This document shows, in pieces, positions 27,661-38,039 of a stretch of 64,000 nt of DNA. The notes below the pieces were generated by a model. It made no database searches and was not told the DNA's origin. It was given only the letters and a program-made list of their open reading frames with translations. Numbering within the stretch: position 1 is the first letter of the stretch; the number at the start of each line of letters is the position of its first letter. Source of the stretch: Xestospongia muta (taxonomy: Eukaryota; Porifera; Demospongiae; Haplosclerida; Petrosiidae). The stretch lies in the NCBI GenBank assembly GCA_963693285.1, contig OY848922.1, forward strand, positions 6,932,923 to 6,996,922, written 5' to 3'. The translations under genes and the position numbers were made by a program.

Positions 27661-28500
27661 AACCTCGCTGTGCGTGGGCGCATAGCGAGGGTACTGTAGT
27701 CTGTTTGTGTGTGTGTGTGTGTCTGCACTGCCTGTTTTTTTTGAACTGCTATAACTTGGCAACCGAAGCATTAGCAACTACCAACGTTTAGCAACGAATA
27801 GAAAAACATGTGGACTTTACAACAGTAGTATCAAGAACATCGTCAAGGAAAACAGAAGCTTAAAACTCGCAAAAGAATTTTCAGGCTGCAGAGGTCAAGT
27901 GCCGTTTCTCGAAAAGTAAAAAAACTTAACGTGGAGATTTTTTAGTATGTTGTAAACAATCTCAGAGGAATACGGATCAGCAAGATAGAAGGCCATTGGT
28001 CGAAGTAATCGTTAGAAAAGTTCTGAAAAATGTTTTGTTGACTTGGAGCAAAGTAACGCATTCAGGAAACGTCTCCAAGCACTGAAAAGACTGCTACTAA
28101 TAGATAATATATTCATTTATATTAGTACTACGGGACGTTTCCAAAGAACGTTTCATCTTCAAGTTACAATAAATTTTATACATGAAATATTGATACATTT
28201 TAAAGGGTCATGTAAAGACTCAGAGAAGCTTTTCATCACGAAATTAGCACTTAATCTTGCTTGGCAATTGAATGATACTATCACTTACTCAGTTACTGCT
28301 TCACAAACATGGCAAAGCTAGAAATCAAGCAACAATTAATGAGCATATACAGAATGACAAAAATTACCATTTTATAACCACACCTTCTGGAATGTTAATA
28401 AATTTTCTTGCAATAACAACATCATAGCTGGGCCTAAGCTGGCATAGAATTTATAAATAACTTAGAAACTACAGCGAGGTTTGGCACTTTAGTGCCTTTC
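27661..28500. mobile_element. 840-bp insertion with hairpin ends, class uncertain
   Basis: The paralogous site near 52985 (cacttattgtgtatt) is uninterrupted. Here att is repeated on both sides (27658-27660 and 28501-28503), so 27661-28500 is a clean insertion. The left end is a near-perfect hairpin (cctcgct-tgcg paired with cgca-agcgagg). The right end carries acagcgaggttt, the inverse of the left end aacctcgctgt, followed by the hairpin ggcac-ttta-gtgcc. Base composition is less AT-rich than its surroundings. A 92-codon open frame at 28043-28321 starts with TTG and matches nothing I recognise. It may be a non-autonomous DNA transposon or a Helitron-like element. Confidence 0.65.
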
Positions 28501-29890
28501 ATTGTGTATTGTAGCTAGTGAATATATTAAATCTAATGTTTTCATTTCTACTATAACAAACTATTAATATTTACATGCATCTAGCGACAGACGAATATTA
28601 TAGACGTCACCTCTTCCTTCACTGTATATGTGACTGCTTGGAAAAACAGACATATATGACACATAGCACAAGAAAGCTTTTAAGGTGATTATAGTCTATA
28701 ACGATATTAGATTAAACATGTATGATTAGTAGTGGGTGTACAAACTACATCATTAATTTACTTAAAATTTTTCCCACTTGGAGATCTATAGTCTAAGGTG
28801 TCACAAACTCACTTAAACTAAATAATAGACATTAACTTAAGATGAGACTGTCAAATTTGTTTCTAAGAGAACAACGTGTATATTTTAGGAAAATCTACTA
28901 GATAACTGCTGAGTTTTATTAGTGGTTACAAGTTAGAATCTTCTCATATCAAATGATACATATCTAATGTTATTGTGAGATATTGAGTAAAGCACTCATT
29001 CAATCACTATGATAACACAATTTTAATCTTGTGTACCCAGCCAAGTTAGTGACCTATTTTGGACATTTCCTTTTAATTTACATAGTCTATAGGAAAGTTC
29101 TCTTTATGTAGAGCTAGTGACTGATTGCTTGACAATTGCATACAAATACTGTACAGGTGACCTATTACCACATGACTGCTTATAATAACAGACACATGAC
29201 ACAAAACAATCTTTTAATGTGATCACACTAAATAATATGATACAACAACATATATGATTAGTGGAAATACAAATAGTATGTATACAAATAGTGTATTGGT
29301 CACGTCTTATCGTATTTATCATATGACTGCTTATGATAACAGACACAAGATACAACACAAACTTTTAATGTGATCACATATAGTATAATAATAATATGTA
29401 TTATTAGTAGTGGGTGTACAGACTATATGATTAATAAATTGTTCATTTGTTTTAGAAATGTAGATGTAAAGTTTTTTCCACTAGTAAATACAGGAGTGTC
29501 TGGTACATATTAGATCTTAAGTCAATGTTTATTATTTTGTTTACAATATTGTTGATAAAGTGAAAGAATACTACAGTCTGTACATTAAAGTTTGTCTGAC
29601 AAAGTTTCAAGTTAACAATTACCTTAATATGATTTTATTGCTAAAATATTATACAGTGTTGTTTATTGGTCTTGTAGTAATAGAAGCTTTGTCTCTTGTT
29701 GAAAGATTGATAGAAAAGTTATTTTCTGTACATGAACCATACATCAGAAACTATTCTATCACATAGCTAGCTATATGGCTCTTACTTCTGAGAGGATTGC
29801 ACTTAAAGTTATCTTTTTGGTAATAAAACAAATCATTTCTAGAATATGTAACCGCCCCGTGTTGTTCTTCTAACTTCAAAGTAGACATTG
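28501..29890. repeat. Upstream spacer of gene 3, homologous to 52985-54360
   Basis: No gene was recognised. Dispersed units lie at about 28575, 29110 and 29310. A + strand open frame at 29560-29766 has a length-matched copy at 54029-54238, but both lie in a recently duplicated block, so shared length is not evidence of selection. Confidence 0.65.
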
Positions 29891-30056
29891 TTGCATAAAT
29901 AAAAACGGAGACGTCGTGTGCTTTATGCAAACGATTATAACGATCTACTTCGAAAATTGTCGACTTTTGCTGGACATCTGATCGATCTCAAAGAAGGTAC
30001 ATTTTGACGCAAACGGCATCTCCCGTACTATTTCATTCGTTAAAAACGTTACCGTC
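29891..30056 (+). promoter_or_regulatory. Candidate promoter and 5' leader of gene 3
   Basis: It has ATAAATAAAA at 29895-29904, then acgtcgtgtg, and the family block cgatctacttcgaaaattgt at 29941 onwards. The E-box position seen in genes 2, 4 and 5 reads ccccgtg here (about 29856), so the CACGTG is mutated. Confidence 0.45.
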
Positions 30057-31331
30057 ATGAGCTGGTGTCATATCTATTTTATAACATCAGTTATACTGTA
30101 TATCTACAGTGGATATGTTACTGCTTCTGAGTATTATGTCTCTGCAGCTCCTAATGGAGAAGACTGTCCTTCTACTAACCTACCATGTTACGACCTCTCC
30201 TACTATTTTGCTGATTATGCATCTTATTTCGCTGATGATGCAATATTCTACTTCCTAAACGGAACGCATACTCTACAAGGTATATTAAATATCAACAATG
30301 CAAGTAATATAATTCTACAGGGACTGGGTCATATAGAACAAGGTTTCCATGAGACAGTTATGCAATCTACCTCAGTAATAAGTTGTAGTGATTGGAAAGA
30401 AACTGGTATACTAGTTACTAGTAGCAGTAATGTTGTATTGAAATCATTAACAATAGCAAACTGTGGGTTTCACTGGCATCAATATTATAGTGTTAGCTTA
30501 TACATTATTGACATCGATAATGTCACATTAGAATGGGTATCGATCCAAAATGGTTCAGGTGATGGACTCTTTCTTCTTGATGCTTATGATGTTATTATTG
30601 CTGATTCCTCATTTGCTAATAATGGAGATCTGGAGACTTATGTAGGAAATGTATATATAGTCTATGATGACAACATTAACAAACTGTTGAAAGTTAGTAT
30701 TTTGAAATCAAATTTTACACTGGGCATAGGATATGGCATGTATTTTGGGTGTGCTTATAATAATAAAGTTGATGGAATCATTGAAAACAGTATGTTTTCA
30801 AGTAATATTGCAAGGTATGGAGGAGGATTGGATATTGGCTTTTTTGGAAGTGGTAGTATTAAGTTTAGTAACTGTACTATATACAACAACACTGCTCAGT
30901 ATGGTGGAGGAATGTATATTTTATCATATAACAGTATTGTTCTTAATAACTGTTATATATACAACAATACCGCACAAGTAAATGGAGGAGGAGTGCGGAT
31001 ATTTTCATTAGGAGGTAGTAGTATCAAGTATATTAACTGCACTATATACAATAATACTGCTTGGTCTTATGGAGGTGGAATGTATATTATATCATATGAT
31101 AACAATAGTCTAGTAATATTTGATGGACATAACAAGTTTGTAAACAATTCAGGTATTTATGGTGGAGGTATTGCTTTGCACAAATCCTCTCAATTATTAC
31201 TAAATCAAAATACAAGCATATCATTTATCAAGAATCATGCCAGCAAGTCAGGTGGTGGAATCTTTGTATCACCAGTTCTTGTTGTAGACAATACCACTGA
31301 CTGTTCTTTTAAAGTTATTCCTTATCATTAT
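30057..31331 (+). pseudogene. Gene 3, 5' part (ectodomain), cut by the LTR element
   Basis: This encodes the first 425 residues of a family member: signal peptide with MSWCHIYFITSV, the N-terminal beta-helix-like region, and four or five rungs (YNNTAQYGGGMYI type). It is open up to the retrotransposon at 31332, which falls exactly between two codons of the conserved YHYPNDTK motif. Coding would continue from CCT at 35946. Together the halves give 1122 residues, the same as gene 5, its closest relative. Read as it stands, translation ends at 31383-31385 inside the LTR, giving a 442-residue secreted-type ectodomain with no membrane anchor. Confidence 0.85.
31327..31331. repeat. Target site duplication (left copy, attat)
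   Basis: attat at 31327-31331 is repeated at 35941-35945 directly outside the two LTRs. The uninterrupted paralogs have a single tatcattatcctaat here, so the 5-bp duplication is explained by insertion. Confidence 0.95.
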
Positions 31332-31611
31332 TGTTATAATGTTGTATCTAATGGGCTAGTTATACTATCATTTAGTTATTACTAGTTATTATTTAGTGTT
31401 ATCAGTGTTACATCATGCTATGTAATGTGAGTCATTATTGCGTATGTGTTATAATTTATTATTACGTAATCATTTGTGTATATAAGTGCATGCTTTTAAC
31501 TTTGAATAGAATAGAGATTTTAAACCTTTCCAAAAGTTGTAATTCTTTTCCTTCTCGCTCTCCTCGTGGCTTTTCCTTGCCCTTCCCGCTCTCTCCGACT
31601 CGGTCACTACA
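31332..31611 (+). repeat. 5' LTR
   Basis: 280 bp, beginning tgttataatg and ending cactaca. It has a TATATAAG string at 31489-31496, a likely TATA box, followed by a pyrimidine-rich stretch (cccttcccgctctctc). No base difference from the 3' LTR was found. Confidence 0.95.
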
Positions 31612-31629
31612 TTGGCGACGAGGGTATCT
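31612..31629 (+). other. Primer-binding site
   Basis: ttggcgacgagggtatct directly after the LTR. The TGG start fits pairing with the CCA end of a tRNA. The same ttggcgacgaggg follows the 5' LTR of the minus-strand relic at 25274. The tRNA species was not determined. Confidence 0.75.
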
Positions 31630-31671
31630 GGACTTTATTATTACTAGCGTGTTTACTACAACTTCAGTGCG

Positions 31672-34600
31672 ATGGCATCAGCAGCACATGGTCAGATGAC
31701 CTCCTTCGATTCCTCTAAAGAGACATGGTCGTCCTACTCCGAAAGGCTCGACTTTTACCTTACTGCAAATAAGATTACCGACGCTAAGGTCAAGAGAGCT
31801 GTTTTCGTTACCGTTATTGGCGCTCGCACTTATGGACTACTGAAGAGTTTGCTACAACCGAAGTCTCCAACAGATGACGATATTACCTTACAGAGAATGA
31901 AAGATGTCTTGGCAGCGCACTTCAACCCTAAACCTTCTCCTATCACACAGCGATACAAGTTTCACACTAGAGAAAGACATGAGGGCGAGTCAGTGGCAAC
32001 CTATGTTGCAGAATTGCGAGCACTGGGAGAGCATTGTGATTTTGGGGACACACTGGATAAGATGATACGTGATAGACTGGTATGTGGCATAAATAACCCC
32101 CGTATTCAACGAAGACTACTTCAAGAAGCCGACCTATCGTATGAGGTAGCATTTCAGAAAGCACAAGCGATGGAAGTAGCAGCACTTGACGTCTCCAAGA
32201 TGTCACCTCAGAAACCTTCACAACCTTCAAACCCAATACACAATTTTCGAAACAAACCCGAACCACACAGACAGAGAAAGATAGAATGTTATCGATGTGG
32301 AGCAGAACACTACGCTAACAAATGCAAGTTTATAAATGTGGATTGTCGTGCATGTGGGAAAAAGGGCCATTTGGCAAGAGTCTGTCGTAGCAAGAGAGAT
32401 AAACCAACAGATAGTGGCAAGAAAGATAACCCTTCAGACAGCAGAACACCTTCAAAGGATAGGCCAGATCAACTTAGGCAAGGCCATAAGGGATATAAAA
32501 ACAAACATCACCCAACACACACCTTAGACAGTCAACCTCAGCCTCCATCTCCTGTAGACTCTGATGAAGACTACGCCTTGTTTACATTGCCTTCTAACAC
32601 CAAACCCATTGTGGTGTCTCTTAAAGTAAACAATACTGACCTTTTAATGGAACTGGACACTGGCGCCTCCTTCTCTATTATTAATGAAACCACATACTCC
32701 TCCTTCACTAATGCATTCCCTCCTCTTTCTCCTTCTACAGTGATACTTACTACTTACACTGGAGAAAAGATTACTCCATTAGGCATGGTAGATGTGGAAG
32801 TCTCCTACCAAGGACAGAATGTTACACTACCACTGTTAATTGTTCCAGGAAATGGGCCTAACCTTATGGGCAGGAACTGGCTTGAACATATTAAATTAAA
32901 CTGGTCTGAATTGCATAATGTTAATTGTCCTTTATTTTCTTTAGGTAACATACTCAAGACTCATGACGCAGTTTTTCGATCCGAACTCGGTAAATTACAA
33001 GGGATCTCCGCTAAACTTCATATAGCACCCGATGCTCGTCCACGTTTCTTCCGTCCACGACCTGTCGCACTCTCACTCAAAGAGAAAGTACTTAACGAAA
33101 TTAGTCGTTTAGAAAATTTGGGAGTTATTACCCCTGTAAAGTATTCGGACTGGGCCGCTCCGATCGTTCCAATTGTTAAAGAAGATGGTTCTATTCGTCT
33201 ATGTGGCGATTATAAAGTTACAATTAATCCGGTTCTTCTCACTGATACATATCCTCTGCCAAGAGTAGATGATCTTTTCGCTGCACTTTCTGGTGGCAAG
33301 ATTTTCTCCAAACTAGACTTAAAACATGCATATCTTCAAGTACCCTTGGACGACTCCTCAAAGAAATATACTACTATTAATACACCGAAAGGTCTCTATC
33401 AGTACGAAAGATTACCATTTGGAGTGTCCTCTGCACCTTCCCTATTTCAGAGAATTATGGAAAATCTACTAAGCGATTTAAAACACGTATGCGTTTACAT
33501 TGATGATATACTCATAACAGGAGTTGACGAATCCGATCATTTACGTAATTTACAAACCGTTTTACAGAAATTACAAGAAGCCGGTTTAACACTAAAGAAA
33601 TCTAAATGCAAATTTGCCGTTTCATCCGTCGAATATCTGGGACACGTTATTGACTCAGAAGGACTTCACCCAGCAGAATCAAAGGTTAGAGCAATACGAG
33701 ACGCACCAACACCCACTAATGTAACTGAATTAAAGTCTTTCTTAGGATTGTTAAACTATTATCACAAATTTTTACCAGATTTAGCAACACAACTAGCACC
33801 ACTCCACAACTTGCTATGTCAAAACACTAAGTGGAGCTGGACCTGTATCCATGATGAAGCCTTTACTCAGGCTAAGTCATTACTGCATTCATCTTCATTG
33901 TTAGTTCATTATGATGAGAACAAACCTCTCATTATCGCTTGCGACGCTTCTCCATATGGTGTAGGAGCAGTACTCAGTCATCGTATGGCTGATGGATCTG
34001 AATTACCGGTTGCTTATGCATCAAGATCGTTATCACCAGCAGAAAAAAAATATTCACAGCTTGAAAAAGAAGCTTTAGCAGTCATTTTTTCAGTAAGGAA
34101 ATTTCATGATTATGTATATGGTAGAAAATTCATACTTTACTCTGATCACAAGCCTTTACAATATCTACTAAGTGAGTCTAAACAGACACCAACTCATGCT
34201 TCATCACGTATTCAGAGATGGGCTCTGATATTATCTGCATACAAGTATACCATACAATACAAACCAGGAAAGAACCTCTCTCACGCCGACGCACTTAGCC
34301 GTCTCCCACTTCCTGATTGTCCTACAACGGTACCAATGCCTCAAGACGTAGTGTCTACGTTAAATCATATTTCAGAATCAATTATTTCAATTGCAAAAAT
34401 TCAACAATGGACAGACAAAGATCCAGTATTATCTCGTTTACGTGCACTTGTACTCTCAGGAGGGCAACTTCCTACAGATGTACCAGAAATGAAACAGTAT
34501 AGTCACATTTTTACAGAACTCAGTGTAGCTGATGGTTGTTTACTCAGGGGATCACGAGTTATTATTCCTTTACCTGGTCGATCTACAATACTTTCCCAAC

Positions 34601-35649
34601 TCCATGAAACCCACTCCGGGATCAGTAGGATGAAAAGTCTTGCTCGTTGTTATGTATGGTGGCCGGGACTCGATAAGGATATAGAACAGACAGTAAAGAA
34701 ATGTCAAGTATGTCAAGAGAATGGTAATTTTCCTCCTCAAACCCCTGTTCACCCGTGGGAATGTCCTAAAACCCCATGGACACGAATTCATATAGATCAT
34801 GCAGGTCCATTTTTAGACCACTACTTTCTACTTATAGTCGATGCTTATTCACGATGGCTCGAAGTTCATTGCGTTCCGTCTACTTCCTCCTCAGCAACTA
34901 TTAAAGTACTACGTCGAGTGTTCTCTATACATGGTCTTCCACAACAACTGGTGTCAGACAATGGACCAGGGTTTACAAGTAATGAATTTAAACAATTTAT
35001 GGATCAAAATGGTATTCGTCATTCACTAACTTCTCCTTACCATCCTAGGTCCAATGGACTAGTTGAGAGAGCAGTACAGACATTCAAACAAGCCATGAAA
35101 AAAATGGATGGTCCTATACATGTTAAGCTAAGTCGTTTCCTTTTCTCATACCGTATTACACCACAAACTACTACTGGTCGCTCACCAGCCGAACTCTTAA
35201 TGGGTCGACGCTTACGTTCAAGATTTGATTTATCTCATCCTGACTCATGTACACCTTTGCCAAAGGAACCGGTACAACCAACTCGTTCTTTCAAACCAGG
35301 GGATCTTTTATTCGCTCGAAATTATTCAGGCATTCCTCTCTGGATACCAGTAACTGTGTGTAAGGTTGCTGGACCACTCACATATCACGTTGTAACAGCT
35401 GAAGGTAGTGTTTTCAAACGTCACGCAGATCAGTTAAAACGACGATATACTACTGAAGAAACTCCTCAACAAAATACTACTCCTGAAGCTGATGAGAGTG
35501 ATGATTTCTCTCTACCTACTCCACTGGTTCCGATTCCTCCGATAGCTCCGCCTACAAGAGGCTTACCAACTCCAACAGCTCTGCCGATACGTCGTTCTAA
35601 TCGACACAGACTGCCAAGGGATCATGGACCGTATGTTTTTGAAACTTAA
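31672..35649 (+). CDS. gag-pol: Gag-Pol polyprotein of the Ty3/Gypsy element (1325 aa)
   Basis: One frame from the first ATG after the primer-binding site. Residues 1 to about 200 are the Gag capsid region. Two CCHC knuckles follow: C206-C209-H213-C218, which has the three-residue spacing common in this branch, and C225-C228-H233-C238, which is canonical. The protease has DTGA at 329-332. Reverse transcriptase has LPFGVSSAPSLFQ and the catalytic YIDD at 609-612. RNase H has its first Asp at 758 (IIACDAS). Integrase has an HHCC finger (H978, H981, C1011, C1014) and D1042, D1096, E1132, with 35 residues between the last two, then a GPY/F-like module near 1234. All catalytic positions are present. 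Gag and Pol need no frameshift here. Composition is more GC-rich than the host genes around it. Confidence 0.97.
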   Translation: MASAAHGQMTSFDSSKETWSSYSERLDFYLTANKITDAKVKRAVFVTVIGARTYGLLKSLLQPKSPTDDDITLQRMKDVLAAHFNPKPSPITQRYKFHTRERHEGESVATYVAELRALGEHCDFGDTLDKMIRDRLVCGINNPRIQRRLLQEADLSYEVAFQKAQAMEVAALDVSKMSPQKPSQPSNPIHNFRNKPEPHRQRKIECYRCGAEHYANKCKFINVDCRACGKKGHLARVCRSKRDKPTDSGKKDNPSDSRTPSKDRPDQLRQGHKGYKNKHHPTHTLDSQPQPPSPVDSDEDYALFTLPSNTKPIVVSLKVNNTDLLMELDTGASFSIINETTYSSFTNAFPPLSPSTVILTTYTGEKITPLGMVDVEVSYQGQNVTLPLLIVPGNGPNLMGRNWLEHIKLNWSELHNVNCPLFSLGNILKTHDAVFRSELGKLQGISAKLHIAPDARPRFFRPRPVALSLKEKVLNEISRLENLGVITPVKYSDWAAPIVPIVKEDGSIRLCGDYKVTINPVLLTDTYPLPRVDDLFAALSGGKIFSKLDLKHAYLQVPLDDSSKKYTTINTPKGLYQYERLPFGVSSAPSLFQRIMENLLSDLKHVCVYIDDILITGVDESDHLRNLQTVLQKLQEAGLTLKKSKCKFAVSSVEYLGHVIDSEGLHPAESKVRAIRDAPTPTNVTELKSFLGLLNYYHKFLPDLATQLAPLHNLLCQNTKWSWTCIHDEAFTQAKSLLHSSSLLVHYDENKPLIIACDASPYGVGAVLSHRMADGSELPVAYASRSLSPAEKKYSQLEKEALAVIFSVRKFHDYVYGRKFILYSDHKPLQYLLSESKQTPTHASSRIQRWALILSAYKYTIQYKPGKNLSHADALSRLPLPDCPTTVPMPQDVVSTLNHISESIISIAKIQQWTDKDPVLSRLRALVLSGGQLPTDVPEMKQYSHIFTELSVADGCLLRGSRVIIPLPGRSTILSQLHETHSGISRMKSLARCYVWWPGLDKDIEQTVKKCQVCQENGNFPPQTPVHPWECPKTPWTRIHIDHAGPFLDHYFLLIVDAYSRWLEVHCVPSTSSSATIKVLRRVFSIHGLPQQLVSDNGPGFTSNEFKQFMDQNGIRHSLTSPYHPRSNGLVERAVQTFKQAMKKMDGPIHVKLSRFLFSYRITPQTTTGRSPAELLMGRRLRSRFDLSHPDSCTPLPKEPVQPTRSFKPGDLLFARNYSGIPLWIPVTVCKVAGPLTYHVVTAEGSVFKRHADQLKRRYTTEETPQQNTTPEADESDDFSLPTPLVPIPPIAPPTRGLPTPTALPIRRSNRHRLPRDHGPYVFET

Positions 35650-35660
35650 AGGGGGAAGGG
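35648..35660 (+). other. Polypurine tract
   Basis: aaagggggaaggg directly before the 3' LTR, overlapping the Gag-Pol stop codon. It is the expected plus-strand primer. Confidence 0.9.
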
Positions 35661-35940
35661 TGTTATAATGTTGTATCTAATGGGCTAGTTATACTATCAT
35701 TTAGTTATTACTAGTTATTATTTAGTGTTATCAGTGTTACATCATGCTATGTAATGTGAGTCATTATTGCGTATGTGTTATAATTTATTATTACGTAATC
35801 ATTTGTGTATATAAGTGCATGCTTTTAACTTTGAATAGAATAGAGATTTTAAACCTTTCCAAAAGTTGTAATTCTTTTCCTTCTCGCTCTCCTCGTGGCT
35901 TTTCCTTGCCCTTCCCGCTCTCTCCGACTCGGTCACTACA
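35661..35940 (+). repeat. 3' LTR
   Basis: 280 bp, reading the same as the 5' LTR base for base. It is followed by attat at 35941-35945. It now lies directly upstream of the second half of gene 3, in the same orientation. Confidence 0.95.
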
Positions 35941-35945
35941 ATTAT

Positions 35946-38039
35946 CCTAATGACACTAAAACAGTGTTATATTTTGTCAACAATACAGCTGACATATCTG
36001 GTGATGTCCTATATGGTGGTAAAATTGATAGTTGTAAAAGCACACTTTATTATGACCACCTCTTTCACTATCCTCAACAGACAGGTCTATCAGTAGTGTC
36101 ATCAGATCCTATTCAAGTCTGTTTTTGTGAAGGAAACAGACAAAATTGCTCTATTAAAAATGTAAGTATGCTTATAACACCTGGATTTGATGTCAATATA
36201 TCACTAGCTGCAGTTGGTATTTTAGAAGGCTTAACACAGGGTGTGATAAAATTGAACTTATCAGATTACTCATCTATTGTGCAATATCAGAACAATAGAC
36301 TAAATTCAACTTGTACTAATGTAACCTTCACATTAAGAACAAACCGTACATTAGACACTACACAAGTCTATGCTACACTTAACAGCTCAATCATTGAACC
36401 TTTATATGACCCTTATGTTAAAATCATTGAAGTTACTATCAATCCCTGTCCTAATGGTTTCCCATTAGTTAATGGCAAATACTCTTGCAGACCTGAATTA
36501 AATTTAGGTTCAATAACTTGTGATATTAACACCCAAATTATAACTAGAGATGGTGATATGTGGATTGGTTATGAAAATAATTCACACTGTCTTATTGTTT
36601 ATCCTAACTGTCCCTTTCATTATTGTAATACCAGTAATATTAGTTTTACACTTAACTATCCCAGCAAACAATGTCTTTACAATCGATCAGGATTACTCTG
36701 TGGACAATGTGATGAAGGACTCCGTCTCATGTTAGGTTATAATGAATGTGAACGCTGTAATAATGACCACATTGCTCTTATCATTCCATTTGCTTTAGCT
36801 GGTATAGGACTGGTAGCATTTGTTATTGCTTTAAACTTAACAGTGTCTGTGGGTACAATCAATGGACTTATATTCTATGCTAATGTTGTCAAAATATATG
36901 AACCCATCTTCTTTCCTAAGCACACTGTGAATTTTCTTAGTCAGTTCATTTCCTGGATCAATCTAGATCTAGGTATTAAGACTTGTTTCTATCATAACAT
37001 GGATTCGTGCAGCAAAATGTGGCTTCAGTTTGTCTTCCCAGGCTATGTTTGGCTTATTCTAATATTCATTATAATATTATTACGATATTCTAGCAAACTA
37101 GTTCGACTTGTTGGAAGACAAGCAATTCCAGTACTGGCTACTATGATCCTTCTTTCTTATACCAAGCTGATACGCATTGTTTTCCAGGTTCTTTATTCCA
37201 CTAAAATTCCATGTACTGATGCTAAGAATAATACTGTGACATTATTGAGGTGGTACATTGATGCTAATGTCCAATATTTAAGAGGTTGTCATCTATCACT
37301 GTTCCTGTTCTCAGTGGTTGTACTCATTTCACTTATTGTTCCATACACCTTCTATTTTCTTACTATACCATTATTTGAAGGACCTTTATCAAAATACATG
37401 TTTTTTTACCAAAAGTTTTCAATATATATGAAACCTTTCTTTGATGCATATGGAGGTCCATATAAGGACAAGTGTCGTTTTTGGACTGGATTCTTACTCC
37501 TAGTTCGTGTTATCTTAGCACTGGTTGTGTCTCTAGATACTGAGCCTAGTAAAAGCTTAGATGTGCTAACGTCTCTTCTAATTGTCATTATCTTCATGTA
37601 TTACATTTTAAAGGGGATATATCGACATTTTCCTTTGGGATTTCTGGAAGAATTTTTCATTCTTAACCTCATGTTTATGGCTTATATGAATGTACAAACT
37701 ATAAATGACAATGATGATTCAAAAGGACAAGTGTCAAGTACTGTTTTAGTATCAATATCATTTGTTGTATTCTGTGGTATTATATTTTATCATGTCTGGG
37801 ATCGTCTGATATTCTATCATGTTTGGGATTGTGAATTGAAGTCTCGTGTGCAGCAACAAATTACAAAAGTGAAGAAGATATTCAAGAAACCTCCTCCACC
37901 ACCTTCTATTTCTAATGATTTGGAACTTTCTTTAATGGATTCAAAATCCCCTATTCATGAAAGGAAATTTACTATGTCAGTGGTGTCAGTGGACATGAAA
38001 CGAGAATCTGTACTGTTTGACACTGATGACGATTACTGA
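35946..38039 (+). pseudogene. Gene 3, 3' part (juxtamembrane and membrane domain)
   Basis: 697 codons continuing gene 3 after the LTR element, starting within the PNDTK motif. It contains the end of the ectodomain, the Cys-rich segment (RSGLLCGQCDEG), eight or nine hydrophobic segments with GTINGLIFYANVV and DAYGGPYKDKC, and the tail. It is fully open to the stop at 38037-38039. The membrane domain is nearly identical to gene 5 (IGLVAFVIALNLTV, SKYMFFYQKF), but the stretch encoding FCEGNRQNCSI to ILEGLTQG (about 36120-36240) matches gene 2 instead, suggesting gene conversion. No ATG in frame lies in the LTR, so a truncated protein would need an internal start. Poly(A) candidate AATAAA at 38198. 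Confidence 0.85.

Larger units (their letters stand above)
31332..35940 (+). mobile_element. Complete Ty3/Gypsy LTR retrotransposon inserted in gene 3
   Basis: 4609 bp: LTR 31332-31611, primer-binding site from 31612, one Gag-Pol frame 31672-35649, purine tract 35648-35660, LTR 35661-35940, flanked by attat on both sides. The two 280-bp LTRs look identical on reading, and the frame is unbroken, so insertion is recent and the copy may still be active. It lies in the same direction as gene 3. The domain order protease, RT, RNase H, integrase assigns it to Ty3/Gypsy rather than Ty1/Copia. There is no envelope-like frame after integrase. Confidence 0.97.

Noticed and set aside
28043..28321. 92-codon frame in the 840-bp insertion
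   Set aside because: Starts with TTG, no recognisable domain, and the element looks non-coding. Kept only as a note in that entry.
29560..29766. Small + strand frame upstream of gene 3, with a copy at 54029-54238
   Set aside because: Both copies are in a recently duplicated block, so matching length is not evidence of coding. The equivalent before gene 2 differs.
31415..31699. 94-codon frame across the 5' LTR and leader
   Set aside because: Overlaps the LTR and primer-binding site and is repeated in the 3' LTR. Not a gene.
32287..32325. Damaged first zinc knuckle in Gag
   Set aside because: The C-x2-C-x3-H-x4-C spacing is one residue shorter than canonical but is common in this Ty3/Gypsy branch, so it is not a defect.
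35895..35945. Gene 3 second half beginning inside the 3' LTR
   Set aside because: That extension begins with GTG and encodes LTR sequence. True coding resumes at 35946 by comparison with gene 5.
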